A stretch of DNA of 64,000 nt, taken from NCBI GenBank assembly GCA_018613035.1, contig JAGGRA010000028.1, forward strand, positions 140,546 to 204,545. The letters run 5' to 3'. Numbering within the stretch: the first letter of the stretch is position 1; each line of letters starts with the position of its first letter. The translations under genes and the position numbers were made by a program. Below, in pieces: positions 8,068 through 16,452 of this stretch. The DNA comes from Pseudomonas sp. ISL-84. GTDB lineage: Bacteria > Bacillota > Bacilli > Bacillales > Cytobacillaceae. The notes beneath the pieces are model-generated. The model searched no databases, was not told the DNA's origin, and saw nothing but the letters and a program-made list of their open reading frames with translations.

Positions 8068-8418
8068 TTACTCACTAAAATATATGATTGTGCATGCTTC
8101 CTCTGTAACAGGATCATAATCTTTTAAAATGGTCCTTACTTCGAGATCAAGAGTTGCTTCAATATGCACCTTAAACAACGATTTAAACTCTGCAATCAAT
8201 GCAGAATCAACCGAAAAGGTTAAGTGGTTAAAGTTTTTGCTTAGCATCTTCAGTGCCTGTACACGCTTGTGCTGTGCAAAAATGATCACTCTGTCATCAA
8301 AGGTTTCAATCCGCTGTTTTTTTACTCCCACACCATATATCTCCTGGTTAATGCGGTTATATAGGTGAGCAAGCTCTTTTTTAAAAGTTGGATGAAATTG
8401 TGATGAGGTATAAGTCAT
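8068..8418 (-). CDS. DUF2294 family protein
   Basis: A 116-residue soluble protein that I place in the DUF2294 family by the pattern GVGVKKQRIETFDDRVIIF followed by the end region VRTILKDYDPVTEEACTIIYF. Members have been linked to a proposed sodium-driven membrane-potential system, but the biochemical role is not settled. The ATG at 8418 follows CAGGAGG. It is the first gene of the minus-strand cluster, upstream of the nucleobase permease. Whether it belongs to the same transcript depends on the hairpin between them. Confidence 0.7.
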   Translation of the reverse strand: MTYTSSQFHPTFKKELAHLYNRINQEIYGVGVKKQRIETFDDRVIIFAQHKRVQALKMLSKNFNHLTFSVDSALIAEFKSLFKVHIEATLDLEVRTILKDYDPVTEEACTIIYFSE

Positions 8419-8589
8419 AATGTCCTCCTGTTAAACACTATATTAAACAAACAGGTTTTATGCGTCAATATAATTTTTCAGAAAATTTAGACTTGACAAA
8501 ATATTAGAGGAGCTATTAAACTTCAAAGCAACTCACCCCTTAATTCTATAAAAATTGGCCATAATCCTCTCTATGAAAGAAAATACAAT

Positions 8590-8716
8590 CCTGATTTTCG
8601 TATAACCTCAAAAATTGGTTTGAGGGTCTCTACTAGGAACCGTAAATTCCTGACTACGAAAAGAGATGTGTGCTTTTATCTGCACGAGACTCTTTTCTGA
8701 TTTGGGAATTTTTTTA
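8590..8716 (+). promoter_or_regulatory. Purine riboswitch (guanine-type C74) with overlapping terminator; predicted ON switch for xdh operon
   Basis: The aptamer shows P1 (8595-8601 with 8656-8662), P2 CCTCAAA/TTTGAGG, J2/3 TCTCTAC, P3 with loop CCGTAAA, and J3/1 GACTA. The specificity base is C at 8654, as in guanine/hypoxanthine binders; adenine binders have U. The terminator uses 8644-8665 as its 5' arm and 8690-8711 as its 3' arm (AAATTCC...GAAAAGAG against CTCTTTTC...GGAATTT), then a T run to 8715. That arm takes in the P3 3' strand, J3/1 and the P1 3' strand, so aptamer and terminator exclude each other. Ligand should therefore permit transcription, as in the adenine pbuE switch. It precedes the xanthine dehydrogenase genes. 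Confidence 0.88.
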
Positions 8717-8908
8717 TGTTTTTTAGTCTATTTAGAAGAAAATGCATAATATCTTAGTTAAAAACACCAAAACTTCCAGACCACAAAACCCCAAAATTAA
8801 ATCTGCCAAAAAGGTCTAACTGCCTATACAGTTTTGTGTAATCAAAAAAAATTAATAGGCTGACTATGGGAATTCCTATTGGTTCCCTTTCAATAAGGAG
8901 GCATAAAA

Positions 8909-9400
8909 TTGAAAACCATTCAATTAAGAGTTAATGGAGTACAGTGCTCAATTACCTGCCCGCCTGCCAAAACTCTTCTCGATGTCCTCAGAGAAGATCT
9001 CGGGCTGACTGCAAGCAAAGAATGCTGCGGAAAAGGAGAATGCGGCTCCTGCTCTGTATTAATCAATAACGAGGTTGCCTGTTCTTGTCTTGTCCTTGCC
9101 GGTCAGGCAGAAGGTCAGGACATCATCACTTGCGAAGGTGTGGGGCTAACTCCCCACCTGGATGTAATTCAGGAGTCTTTTGTGGAAGAAGGTGCTACGC
9201 AGTGCGGTTACTGTACACCTGGAATTATTGTTTCTGCAAAAGCTTTATTAAACGGAATTAACCATATTCCAACTACGGATGAAATAAAAACAGCACTAGG
9301 CGGTAACCTATGCCGCTGCACAGGATATACCAAAATCATCAAAGCTGTCCAATCAGCAGCTGCCAAAAATAATTCCAAAAAGGAAACCATTTCAAGTTAA
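8909..9400 (+). CDS. pucE: Xanthine dehydrogenase, 2Fe-2S subunit
   Basis: A 163-residue iron-sulfur subunit of a molybdenum hydroxylase. The plant-ferredoxin cluster motif ECCGKGECGSCSV comes near residues 37-50. The second cluster domain carries QCGYCTPG and NLCRCTGY. It passes electrons from the Mo centre to FAD during oxidation of hypoxanthine or xanthine. Start is TTG at 8909 after AAGGAGG. It opens the plus-strand purine operon, ~190 nt downstream of the riboswitch terminator, and its stop overlaps the next ATG by one base. Confidence 0.95.
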   Translation: MKTIQLRVNGVQCSITCPPAKTLLDVLREDLGLTASKECCGKGECGSCSVLINNEVACSCLVLAGQAEGQDIITCEGVGLTPHLDVIQESFVEEGATQCGYCTPGIIVSAKALLNGINHIPTTDEIKTALGGNLCRCTGYTKIIKAVQSAAAKNNSKKETISS

Positions 9401-9984
9401 TGGCAGGCACGGCCATTCTCTTGGCAGCAGGACAATCTACTCGGATGGGGGAATTAAAAGGATTGCTCCCCTGGCATGGACGGACATTATTTGAATACCA
9501 GCTGCAGACCCTGCTCGAATCACCATTTTCAGATGTGATCGCTGTTGTAGGCTACAGGTCAGAAGATTTAGAAACGATTGCAATAAACTATCCTGTCAAA
9601 GTGGTTAAAAATGACTTATTTCATACTGGGAAATGTTCCTCCATCATTGCAGGCCTTAATACAGCAAATCCTTTCGCGCCGAACATACTGATTACAGCGG
9701 TAGACCAGCCATCATCAGCCCAGACATTAAACCGGCTTTATAACGTACAACTTAAAGAAAACAGCCTAATTACAGTCCCAGCCTTTCAGGGGAAAAGAGG
9801 ACATCCCGTTGTCTTTTCTTCGGTTTTGCGTGAAGAGCTTTCTGTCATCAAAGAAGAAACTAAGGGACTGAGAAGTGTTTTTCAAAAGCATAAAAGTCTC
9901 GTAAAAGAAGTTCCTGTAGATGATTCTTCCATCCATTTGAATTTAAATACTCCGGAAGATTATTTACATGCATTAAAAAATTAG
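9400..9984 (+). CDS. pucB: MocA/PucB-type molybdenum cofactor nucleotidyltransferase
   Basis: This 194-residue protein begins with the nucleotidyltransferase signature ILLAAGQSTRMG followed by KGLLPWHGRTL. The family transfers CMP or a similar nucleotide to molybdopterin to finish the cofactor of xanthine dehydrogenase-type enzymes. The ATG shares an A with the upstream TAA (TAATG), so it is probably read by translational coupling; no separate ribosome binding site is seen. The position inside the xdh operon matches PucB of B. subtilis. Confidence 0.9.
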   Translation: MAGTAILLAAGQSTRMGELKGLLPWHGRTLFEYQLQTLLESPFSDVIAVVGYRSEDLETIAINYPVKVVKNDLFHTGKCSSIIAGLNTANPFAPNILITAVDQPSSAQTLNRLYNVQLKENSLITVPAFQGKRGHPVVFSSVLREELSVIKEETKGLRSVFQKHKSLVKEVPVDDSSIHLNLNTPEDYLHALKN

Positions 9985-10219
9985 ACTCTGTTAAATGGAC
10001 CTGTTGATTCAGCACGAGGCACTACCTTTCCGCGGGCGATCCGAAGCTCTCGTCGCTTTGCTCCTGCAGGGTCTCCCTTTGATCCGCACTCCGCAGGATT
10101 TTAATAAGCTTACTTGTATAAACACCGCACGAAGGAAATACGAATGCATTTTCGCGGGTTTAGTGCCTTCCGCTCCAATCAACAGGGTGTTAAAACAACA
10201 ATAAGCTTTAACAGAGCCA
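9985..10219. repeat. Full-length dispersed intergenic repeat inside the xdh operon
   Basis: About 235 bp bounded by CTCTGTTAAA at the left and TTTAACAGAG at the right, i.e. imperfect terminal inverted repeats. The body is GC-richer than its surroundings and self-complementary (CCGCGGGCGATCCGAAGC, then TCCGCTCCAATCAACAGGG). The same sequence family recurs at about 4862, 16187, 18245, 24070 and 42852. It separates pucB from the FAD subunit gene without adding a long ORF or a clear terminator. Confidence 0.85.
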
Positions 10220-10243
10220 AAAATTAAAAAAGGAGGTTTGCCC

Positions 10244-11125
10244 ATGCTTGTTTCTGAAATTGATATGTTCACACCGTCCTCTCTTTCTGAATGCCTTGCA
10301 TTTCTGGCCCAAACGGATAAAAACCATAAAATGCTTGCAGGCGGTACAGATGCAGCAGTACGGATGAAGGAAGGAAAATGGCGCCCTGAGGTTTGGATTA
10401 ATATTAAGAACTTAAAAGAACTTCGCTATATCGAAGAAAAAGATGGATGCATCCATATCGGCCCCTTAACTACACACACAGACATTGTCCGATCTCCCCT
10501 GCTAAAGAGAAAAGCGGATGTTCTGGTTGAGGCGGCCCGCGAGGTTGGAGCTACGCAAATGCAAAATATCGGAACCATTGGCGGCAATATCGGAACTGCT
10601 TCACCGGCAGGAGATACAATCCCGGCTTTGTATGTCCTTGGTGCCGTACTTGAAATCAGCTCCTTAAACACCAAAAGGCTAGTTCCCATTGAACAGTTTT
10701 TCACTGGTCCGGGAAGGACAGTTTTAAGAGTGAATGAAATGATTACTAACATCTTGATTCAGCCGCAGGTTTCAAACGAGATCGGGATTTTCCAAAAGCT
10801 CGGCCCCAGGAAAGCCCAATCTATTTCCATTGTGAATGTCGCGATTTCCTTAAGAATGATCGAAGGGCGGCACTGCCAAGGCGGGAAAATTGCTTTTGGG
10901 GCGGTCGGCCCAACGATCATCCGTGCAAAAAAATGTGAAGCCCTCCTTTCACAGGGACCGCTGACAGAAGATTTAATCCAGAATATCGCCAAGATTGCTT
11001 GGAAAGAAGTCATGCCTATTACAGATGTCAGAGCGACTGCAACCTATCGGCGCGATATGGCGAGCGCCCTGCTGGAAAGAGGATTATACCGATTGATTAG
11101 GAGGTGGGGAAACAATGACCGATAA
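10244..11125 (+). CDS. pucC: Xanthine dehydrogenase, FAD-binding subunit
   Basis: A ~293-residue FAD-binding subunit of the CO-dehydrogenase/xanthine-dehydrogenase flavoprotein family. It shows AGGTDAAVRMKEG, then VGATQMQNIGTIGGNIGTASPAGD for FAD contact, and FQKLGPRKAQSISIVN further on. It accepts electrons from the 2Fe-2S clusters and passes them to NAD or another acceptor. I prefer ATG at 10244, seven bases after AGGAGG, over the in-frame TTG at 10238, which is too close to the site. It overlaps the next gene by 11 bp. Confidence 0.94.
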   Translation: MLVSEIDMFTPSSLSECLAFLAQTDKNHKMLAGGTDAAVRMKEGKWRPEVWINIKNLKELRYIEEKDGCIHIGPLTTHTDIVRSPLLKRKADVLVEAAREVGATQMQNIGTIGGNIGTASPAGDTIPALYVLGAVLEISSLNTKRLVPIEQFFTGPGRTVLRVNEMITNILIQPQVSNEIGIFQKLGPRKAQSISIVNVAISLRMIEGRHCQGGKIAFGAVGPTIIRAKKCEALLSQGPLTEDLIQNIAKIAWKEVMPITDVRATATYRRDMASALLERGLYRLIRRWGNNDR

Positions 11126-13427
11126 CCAGACCAATCCTGAATCCTTCAAATGGGTTGGAAAAAGAGTCAGGAGAATAGACGGCCCTGTGAAAGTAACAGG
11201 GGAATTAAAATATATGACGGATTACCAATTCGATAACATGGTATGGGGAAAAGTATTACGGTCCGAATATCCTCATGCAAAAATTAACCATATTGACACG
11301 GAAGAAGCCAAAAAGCTTCCTGGAGTGATATGTGTTTTGACGCACAAGGACATACCCGGATTTAACGGCTTTGGGATCGTGGTGCCCGATCAGCCAGTCC
11401 TTTGCTCCAAAGTGGTCCGCTGTACGGGCGATGCTGTAGCGCTTGTGGCAGCAGAATCACTGGAAATTGCAGAACAGGCTCTCTCTCTCATTAAAGTGGA
11501 CTACGAACCATTGGAGGTTGTGGCAGATGCAGAGCTTGCTATGATTCCTTCCGCTCCTAGACTTCATCCTGACGGTAATATTCACAGTCACGTAGCCATT
11601 AAAAACGGGGATACCGAAAAAGCGTTTCAGGAAGCGGATATTATTGTCGAAAATACCTTTTATTCCCCGCGGCAAATGCATGCTTTTATTGAGACGGAAG
11701 GCGGCTGGGGTGTTATGGATGAGGAAGGATTTATTACGATTCGCTGCCCAGGCCAGTATGCATATCGGGACCGGATGCAGATTGCCCGCTCGCTTGCCTA
11801 TAACCCTGAACGCATTCGGGTGATATCCAGTCCTATTGGCGGTGCTTTTGGCGGGAAAGATGAAATCACCGTTCAAATTTATCTTGCATTATTAGCCATG
11901 CATACGAACAGCCGGCCTGTTAAAATCCATTACAGCCGGGAAGAGTCGGTTGTTGCCGGCATAAAAAGGCATCCCTTTAAGGTCCATATGAAAACAGCGG
12001 CCAAAAGGGATGGAACACTCCTGGCAAATCAGGTTAGGGCAGTTGGTGATACAGGCGCTTATGCATCCCTAGGCGGAGCTGTTATTGCACTTGCCATAGA
12101 ACATTCTTGCGGCCCCTATAAGATTCCGAATGTTGATCTTGAAGGATACTGCGTTTATACAAACAATGGCATTGCAGGGGCTTTCAGAGGTTTTGGCGTG
12201 AACCAGGTTTGCATGGGGATTGAAACACATATGGATATGATTGCAGAAAAGCTGGGTATTGACCCAATAGAGCTGCGTAAAAAAAATGTTTACCACCAGG
12301 GTGAAGTCTCAAGTGTTGGGCATGTCGTCAAATCGAGCGTCGGGACATTTAAGACACTAGAAGCAGCGGAAAATTGTGATTTATGGCGAAATAGAGAAAT
12401 ATATAAAGCTGAAGTAATTGAACCCTGGAAAAAGAGAGGAATCTCACTTGCTACCTCCTTCCACGGGATCGGAATGGGAATCGGCCTTCCGGACTATGGT
12501 GCTGCATCAATCGAATTGCTGCCGGATGGAAAATTTCTAGTTGGTGTGGGGTGTGAAGAAATCGGCGGCGGCAACAGTACGGTCTATGCGCAGGTGGCTG
12601 CGGAAATACTCAATTGTGATATCTCAAATATTCATGTGGTTCAGGGCGACACGTCCCGCACCTTGGATGGAGGAACCGTTACTGCCTCGCGTTCAACCTA
12701 TACAGGCGGCCGAGCCGTTGCCACTGCTGCCCCCAATATGGTAAAACTGCTGACGCAAACAGCAGCAGAAATGTTGAACATACCTGTTTCTAAAGTAACA
12801 ATTAACACGAATCATATTGCAGCAGAAAAGAAAAAATTAACCTATCAATCCATCTATCAATACCTTTTCAATAATCGTAAAACTACTAGAGTTGAAGGGC
12901 ATTTTTACCTTCCTAAAGAAAAAGAAGAGATTGAAGGATCAGGCGGAGCCCCCCATCATTTGTACGGCTATTTAACACATGTCGTGATGGTTGAAGTGGA
13001 TATGCTCACCGGGGAAACAGATGTCCTTCGTGTCGTTTCCATTCCGGATGCAGGCAAAGTGATGAACCCGCAGGGGCTTGAAGGGCAAACGGAAGGCGGA
13101 GCCGTTATGGGGATTGGCTATACACTTTTTGAAGATATTCTGATTGAGGACGGCTATCATAAAACCCGCAACTTTACCGACTATATTATTCCAACGATAC
13201 GGGAAACTCCTATAATCGAGACCTTTCCTGTCGAGGAAGCGGAAGCAACAGGACCTTTTGGGGCTAAGGGGATCGGTGAGGTAGTGATGATTCCGATAAT
13301 TGCAGCCATAATGGCGGCAATCTATGATGCAACAGGTGCAAGAATCTATCATTTGCCTGCTACCCCGGAACGGGTATTTAACGCGTTAAAAGAACTTAAA
13401 AATAAAAAGACCCAGTCTGCAAGGTGA
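11115..13427 (+). CDS. pucD: Xanthine dehydrogenase, molybdopterin-binding catalytic subunit
   Basis: This is the 770-residue catalytic subunit of a xanthine oxidase family hydroxylase, about the normal length. Landmarks are the N-terminal hammerhead domain (DGPVKVTGELKY), the GGAFGGKDE loop near residue 240, GAFRGFGVNQ near 355, and GAKGIGEVVM near 715, which holds the active-site Glu. The enzyme hydroxylates hypoxanthine/xanthine-type heterocycles; the exact substrate is not proved by sequence. The ATG follows AGGAGGTGGGG. Its TGA overlaps the next gene. Confidence 0.95.
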   Translation: MTDNQTNPESFKWVGKRVRRIDGPVKVTGELKYMTDYQFDNMVWGKVLRSEYPHAKINHIDTEEAKKLPGVICVLTHKDIPGFNGFGIVVPDQPVLCSKVVRCTGDAVALVAAESLEIAEQALSLIKVDYEPLEVVADAELAMIPSAPRLHPDGNIHSHVAIKNGDTEKAFQEADIIVENTFYSPRQMHAFIETEGGWGVMDEEGFITIRCPGQYAYRDRMQIARSLAYNPERIRVISSPIGGAFGGKDEITVQIYLALLAMHTNSRPVKIHYSREESVVAGIKRHPFKVHMKTAAKRDGTLLANQVRAVGDTGAYASLGGAVIALAIEHSCGPYKIPNVDLEGYCVYTNNGIAGAFRGFGVNQVCMGIETHMDMIAEKLGIDPIELRKKNVYHQGEVSSVGHVVKSSVGTFKTLEAAENCDLWRNREIYKAEVIEPWKKRGISLATSFHGIGMGIGLPDYGAASIELLPDGKFLVGVGCEEIGGGNSTVYAQVAAEILNCDISNIHVVQGDTSRTLDGGTVTASRSTYTGGRAVATAAPNMVKLLTQTAAEMLNIPVSKVTINTNHIAAEKKKLTYQSIYQYLFNNRKTTRVEGHFYLPKEKEEIEGSGGAPHHLYGYLTHVVMVEVDMLTGETDVLRVVSIPDAGKVMNPQGLEGQTEGGAVMGIGYTLFEDILIEDGYHKTRNFTDYIIPTIRETPIIETFPVEEAEATGPFGAKGIGEVVMIPIIAAIMAAIYDATGARIYHLPATPERVFNALKELKNKKTQSAR

Positions 13428-13435
13428 TCCAATTG

Positions 13436-14266
13436 ATGACCTTTGATATGTATAAAAAACTTGAAGAAACGATAAATAACCGGAAAGATATATTCCTGCT
13501 GACGATTACCGACCATTCGGACATCAGGCTGATTGGATCAAAAGCCTTGCTTCATGCAGACAGCAAGCTATATACCAGTTTCCCTTTAGATGCTGATTTA
13601 AAACAAAAATTAGCTGAAAACTGCCAAAAATTCATAAGAAAAAAATCCTCGGGTTCAGTAAGATTTTTCAGCAATAATACATCTGTAGAATGCTTTGCAG
13701 AATACTTCCCTGCCCCCCTTCACCTTATCGTCGCTGGTGCCGGCCATGTTTGCGAGCCTATGGCTAAAATGGGTAGAATGCTCGGTTTCTATGTCACAGT
13801 CATTGATGACAGGCCCGAATTTGCTAATAGAAATCGTTTTCCCCAAGCGGATGAGGTAGTTTGCGAACCTTATATAAGCTATTTCAAGACCGTAGACATC
13901 ACGGAACAAACTTATATTCTTCTTTTGACCCGAGGGCATAAATTTGATGTTTTGAGCCTAACTGAACTTTTAAATCGCAATGAAAAGCCTGCTTATATCG
14001 GGATGATAGGCAGCCGCAGGCGAATATCCGGAGTTTTTGAGGAGATACGCCAGGAATATCCAAATGAAAGCTTTGATCATCTCTATACTCCTGTCGGCCT
14101 CGATATTGGTGCAGAAACACCTGCCGAGATTGCCGTCAGCGTGATGGCCGAAATTTTAAAAGTTAAAAATCAAAAATCCGGCAGCTCTTTGAGCGAGAAA
14201 ATCAAAAAGCATGCCAAAAAAGGTTTTCATGAGGGGGCCGGCACATGGAACAAATGCACCTCTTAA
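13436..14266 (+). CDS. pucA: XdhC/PucA-type maturation factor with Rossmann domain
   Basis: The C-terminal ~190 residues form the Rossmann domain of XdhC-family proteins (HLIVAGAGHVCEPMAKMG; VTVIDDRPEFANR; GMIGSRRR; DIGAETPAEIAVSVMAE). XdhC proteins bind finished Mo cofactor and load it, often after sulfuration, into xanthine dehydrogenase. The N-terminal ~95 residues look like a degenerate XdhC_CoxI domain without the usual Gly/Cys signature. I prefer ATG at 13436, eight bases after AAGGTGA; GTG at 13424 and TTG at 13433 are in frame. Confidence 0.85.
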   Translation: MTFDMYKKLEETINNRKDIFLLTITDHSDIRLIGSKALLHADSKLYTSFPLDADLKQKLAENCQKFIRKKSSGSVRFFSNNTSVECFAEYFPAPLHLIVAGAGHVCEPMAKMGRMLGFYVTVIDDRPEFANRNRFPQADEVVCEPYISYFKTVDITEQTYILLLTRGHKFDVLSLTELLNRNEKPAYIGMIGSRRRISGVFEEIRQEYPNESFDHLYTPVGLDIGAETPAEIAVSVMAEILKVKNQKSGSSLSEKIKKHAKKGFHEGAGTWNKCTS

Positions 14267-14559
14267 GGCGGTCTATGGAACTCATGAAAGGGGGTGAAAA
14301 AGCCGCACTGGCAACCATTATCCGTACGAAAGGGTCTACTCCCCGAAAAGCAGGAAGTAAAATGATTGTGTATTCTTGTGGAAGAATTGAGGGAACCATT
14401 GGTGGCGGCTGCGGAGAGGCAATAGTAATAGAAAAAGCGCTTGAAGTGATTAAGACGAACAGGCACAGCCAGCAGCGTGTTGATCTCACAAAGGGTCTCT
14501 TTTATGAAGATGGTGGAATTTGCGGCGGCATTATGGATGTCTTTATTGAACCACTATAA
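14245..14559 (+). CDS. Stand-alone XdhC_CoxI domain protein
   Basis: This 104-residue protein contains only the N-terminal XdhC/CoxI domain: KAALATIIRTKGSTPRKAGSKM, then GTIGGGCGEAIVI with the conserved Cys, and GGICGGIMDVFIEPL at the end. It overlaps the preceding Rossmann-type XdhC gene by 22 bp. In B. subtilis PucA the two parts are one chain, so here the maturation factor is split, with the intact CoxI domain following the Rossmann protein. I infer that the two products work together to insert the Mo cofactor. Confidence 0.85.
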   Translation: MEQMHLLRRSMELMKGGEKAALATIIRTKGSTPRKAGSKMIVYSCGRIEGTIGGGCGEAIVIEKALEVIKTNRHSQQRVDLTKGLFYEDGGICGGIMDVFIEPL

Positions 14560-14809
14560 TACTTTTTTATCAGATTAAGATGTGAATTCGATTTCGCGGA
14601 TAAATTTATATTTAACTACTTCTCGCAGAAAGATTAAGCTACTTTAAAAGTTAAATTGCACTTTCCGCCGATTAATCCAGTAAATTAACAGATTTCCTGT
14701 TATAAAATTTATCTTTGGACAATAAATATTGAATTTTTTTCGGTTCCAGCTTATTTGCACTAGGACTTGCTGACCTCGTAATGCAAATTTAAGCAAGGAG
14801 TGATCATTC
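14560..14809 (+). other. Leader of purine permease gene with hairpin next to the ribosome binding site
   Basis: A 250 bp AT-rich intergenic stretch. No second purine aptamer is visible. CTTATTTGCA (14750-14759) can pair with TGCAAATTTAAG (14782-14793), directly before the AAGGAG site at 14795. A TTAACA...TATAAA promoter-like pair lies around 14684-14707. Confidence 0.4.
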
Positions 14810-16177
14810 ATGTCGATGATTGAAAAGGATTTAGGGTCCGGTCTCCCTCCCTCCTCACAGGCAAGCCTTTTAGAAAAGATTTTTAAGCTGTCTGAACGGA
14901 AAACGAACGTAAAAACAGAAATTCTCGCAGGCATTACTTCATTTATGACGATGAGCTATATTATTTTCGTGAATCCGAGCATATTGGCTGATGCCGGAAT
15001 TCCCAAAGAAGCTGCATTAGCTGCAACCATTTATGCAAGTGTATTTTGTACACTTTTAATGGCACTTTGGGCCAACTTCCCAGTAGCAGTTGCACCTGGA
15101 ATGGGATTGAATGCATTTTTTGCTTATACGGTTGTGCTTGGGCAGGGGCTATCCTGGCAGACAGCCTTAGGTGCCGTTTTTATATCGGGTATAGTGTTCC
15201 TAATCCTGACCGTTACCGGTGTCCGGCAAAAAATAGTCGACGGCGTACCCGGTGTGCTGAAATCGGCTATTGGAGTCGGGATAGGTTTATTCATTGCCTT
15301 TATTGGCCTGAAAAATGCTGAGCTTGTCGTAGCAAATGAAGCCACCTTCGTGGGACTCGGAGATATCACAAGCACAGGTCCCCTTCTTGCGCTATTCGGA
15401 CTGATTACCGCTGCTCTATTAATGGCTAAAAAAGTAAAAGGCGCCCTTTTAATCAGCATTTTGGGCACTAGCGTCTTAGCCATGATAGTAGGCTTTATCG
15501 CCTATCCAAAAGCAATCAGCGATGTTGCTTCCCTTTCATTGCCCAGCATGTCTGAGACTTTTATGGCAATGGATATCATGGGAGCCATTCAATATGGTAT
15601 TATTTCTGTCATTTTCTCTTTCACCATTGTTGAATTATTTGATAATCTAGCCACATTAATCGGATTATCAAAAAAAGCCGGCCTTACAGACGAAAACGGC
15701 AAAATCGAAAATCTGGACCGCGCCCTACAGGCAGATGCAGTTGGAACTATGGCAAGTGCAACTTTTGGAAGTACAGCCCTAAATGCATATGTCGAAAACG
15801 CAACTGGTATTTCCGAAGGCGGACGTACGGGATTAACCGCTTTAACAGTAGGTGTGCTATTCTTCCTTTCACTTATCTTCGCTCCGCTAATCTATTTCAT
15901 TCCATCCGTAGCAACTGCACCAATACTCATTCTCGTCGGAGCCTTAATGCTTAGTGAAATTAAGCATATCAGCTTTGATGATTTTACAGATGTTATACCT
16001 GTATTTTTAACGATTGTTCTAATGCCATTAACCTTTAGCATAGCGCAGGGTCTGGCTTTCGGCTTTATCTCCTATACCTTGCTAAAGCTTTTAACCGGCA
16101 AGCGAGACCAGATCCACTGGATTATGTATTTTGTGAGCACAGCTTTTATAATCAACTTCATCATGGGCGGCCATTAA
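14810..16177 (+). CDS. AzgA/PbuG-type purine permease (NCS2 family)
   Basis: A 455-residue polytopic transporter of the AzgA-like branch, which imports adenine, guanine or hypoxanthine with protons. Landmarks are TEILAGITSFMTMSYIIFVN near the N-terminus, VAPGMGLNAFFAYTVV, and the AFGSTALNAYVENATGISEG-like region (here TFGSTALNAYVENATGISEG) before the later membrane spans. The ATG at 14810 follows AAGGAG. Together with adenine deaminase and xanthine dehydrogenase it completes an uptake-to-xanthine/urate route. Base preference cannot be read from sequence. Confidence 0.93.
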   Translation: MSMIEKDLGSGLPPSSQASLLEKIFKLSERKTNVKTEILAGITSFMTMSYIIFVNPSILADAGIPKEAALAATIYASVFCTLLMALWANFPVAVAPGMGLNAFFAYTVVLGQGLSWQTALGAVFISGIVFLILTVTGVRQKIVDGVPGVLKSAIGVGIGLFIAFIGLKNAELVVANEATFVGLGDITSTGPLLALFGLITAALLMAKKVKGALLISILGTSVLAMIVGFIAYPKAISDVASLSLPSMSETFMAMDIMGAIQYGIISVIFSFTIVELFDNLATLIGLSKKAGLTDENGKIENLDRALQADAVGTMASATFGSTALNAYVENATGISEGGRTGLTALTVGVLFFLSLIFAPLIYFIPSVATAPILILVGALMLSEIKHISFDDFTDVIPVFLTIVLMPLTFSIAQGLAFGFISYTLLKLLTGKRDQIHWIMYFVSTAFIINFIMGGH

Positions 16178-16186
16178 TTTTAGACT

Positions 16187-16423
16187 TTTTTAAATTGATT
16201 TCCACTCCAGGCAATCAGCGAACAGCGGGCGATCCGGAAGCCAAGCAACCTCGGCGCATTCGCGCCTGCGGGTCTTCCTTTGACTCGCTCCTCCCGCTGG
16301 AGTTTGATTAAACATCCATGAAGGAACACCGCACGAAGGAAATGCGAATGCATTTTCGCGGGATTAGCACGTTCCACTCCAATCAACAGGGTGCCAAATA
16401 CAACAATAAGCTTTAGCACAGCC
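16187..16423. repeat. Dispersed intergenic repeat between purine permease and adenine deaminase
   Basis: About 237 bp of the same family as the 9985-10219 copy and in the same orientation. It has TTGATTTCCACTCCAGG at the left, a palindromic GGCGCATTCGCGCC core, and CCAATCAACAGGGTGCC followed by AAGCTTTAGCACAGCC at the right. The terminal repeats are less perfect than in the copy at 9985. Confidence 0.85.
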
Positions 16424-16452
16424 TTATTTTAATAAAAAATGGAGGAGTTTAA

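Noticed and set aside
11115..13427. Selenium-dependent molybdenum hydroxylase rather than ordinary XDH
   Set aside because: selA concerns selenocysteine, not the labile Se cofactor, and no YqeB/YqeC-type accessory gene was recognised in the operon; ordinary XDH is the simpler call.
14560..14809. Second purine riboswitch before the AzgA-type permease
   Set aside because: No J2/3 TTTCTAC-type or J3/1 GA[CT]TA core with matching stems is visible.
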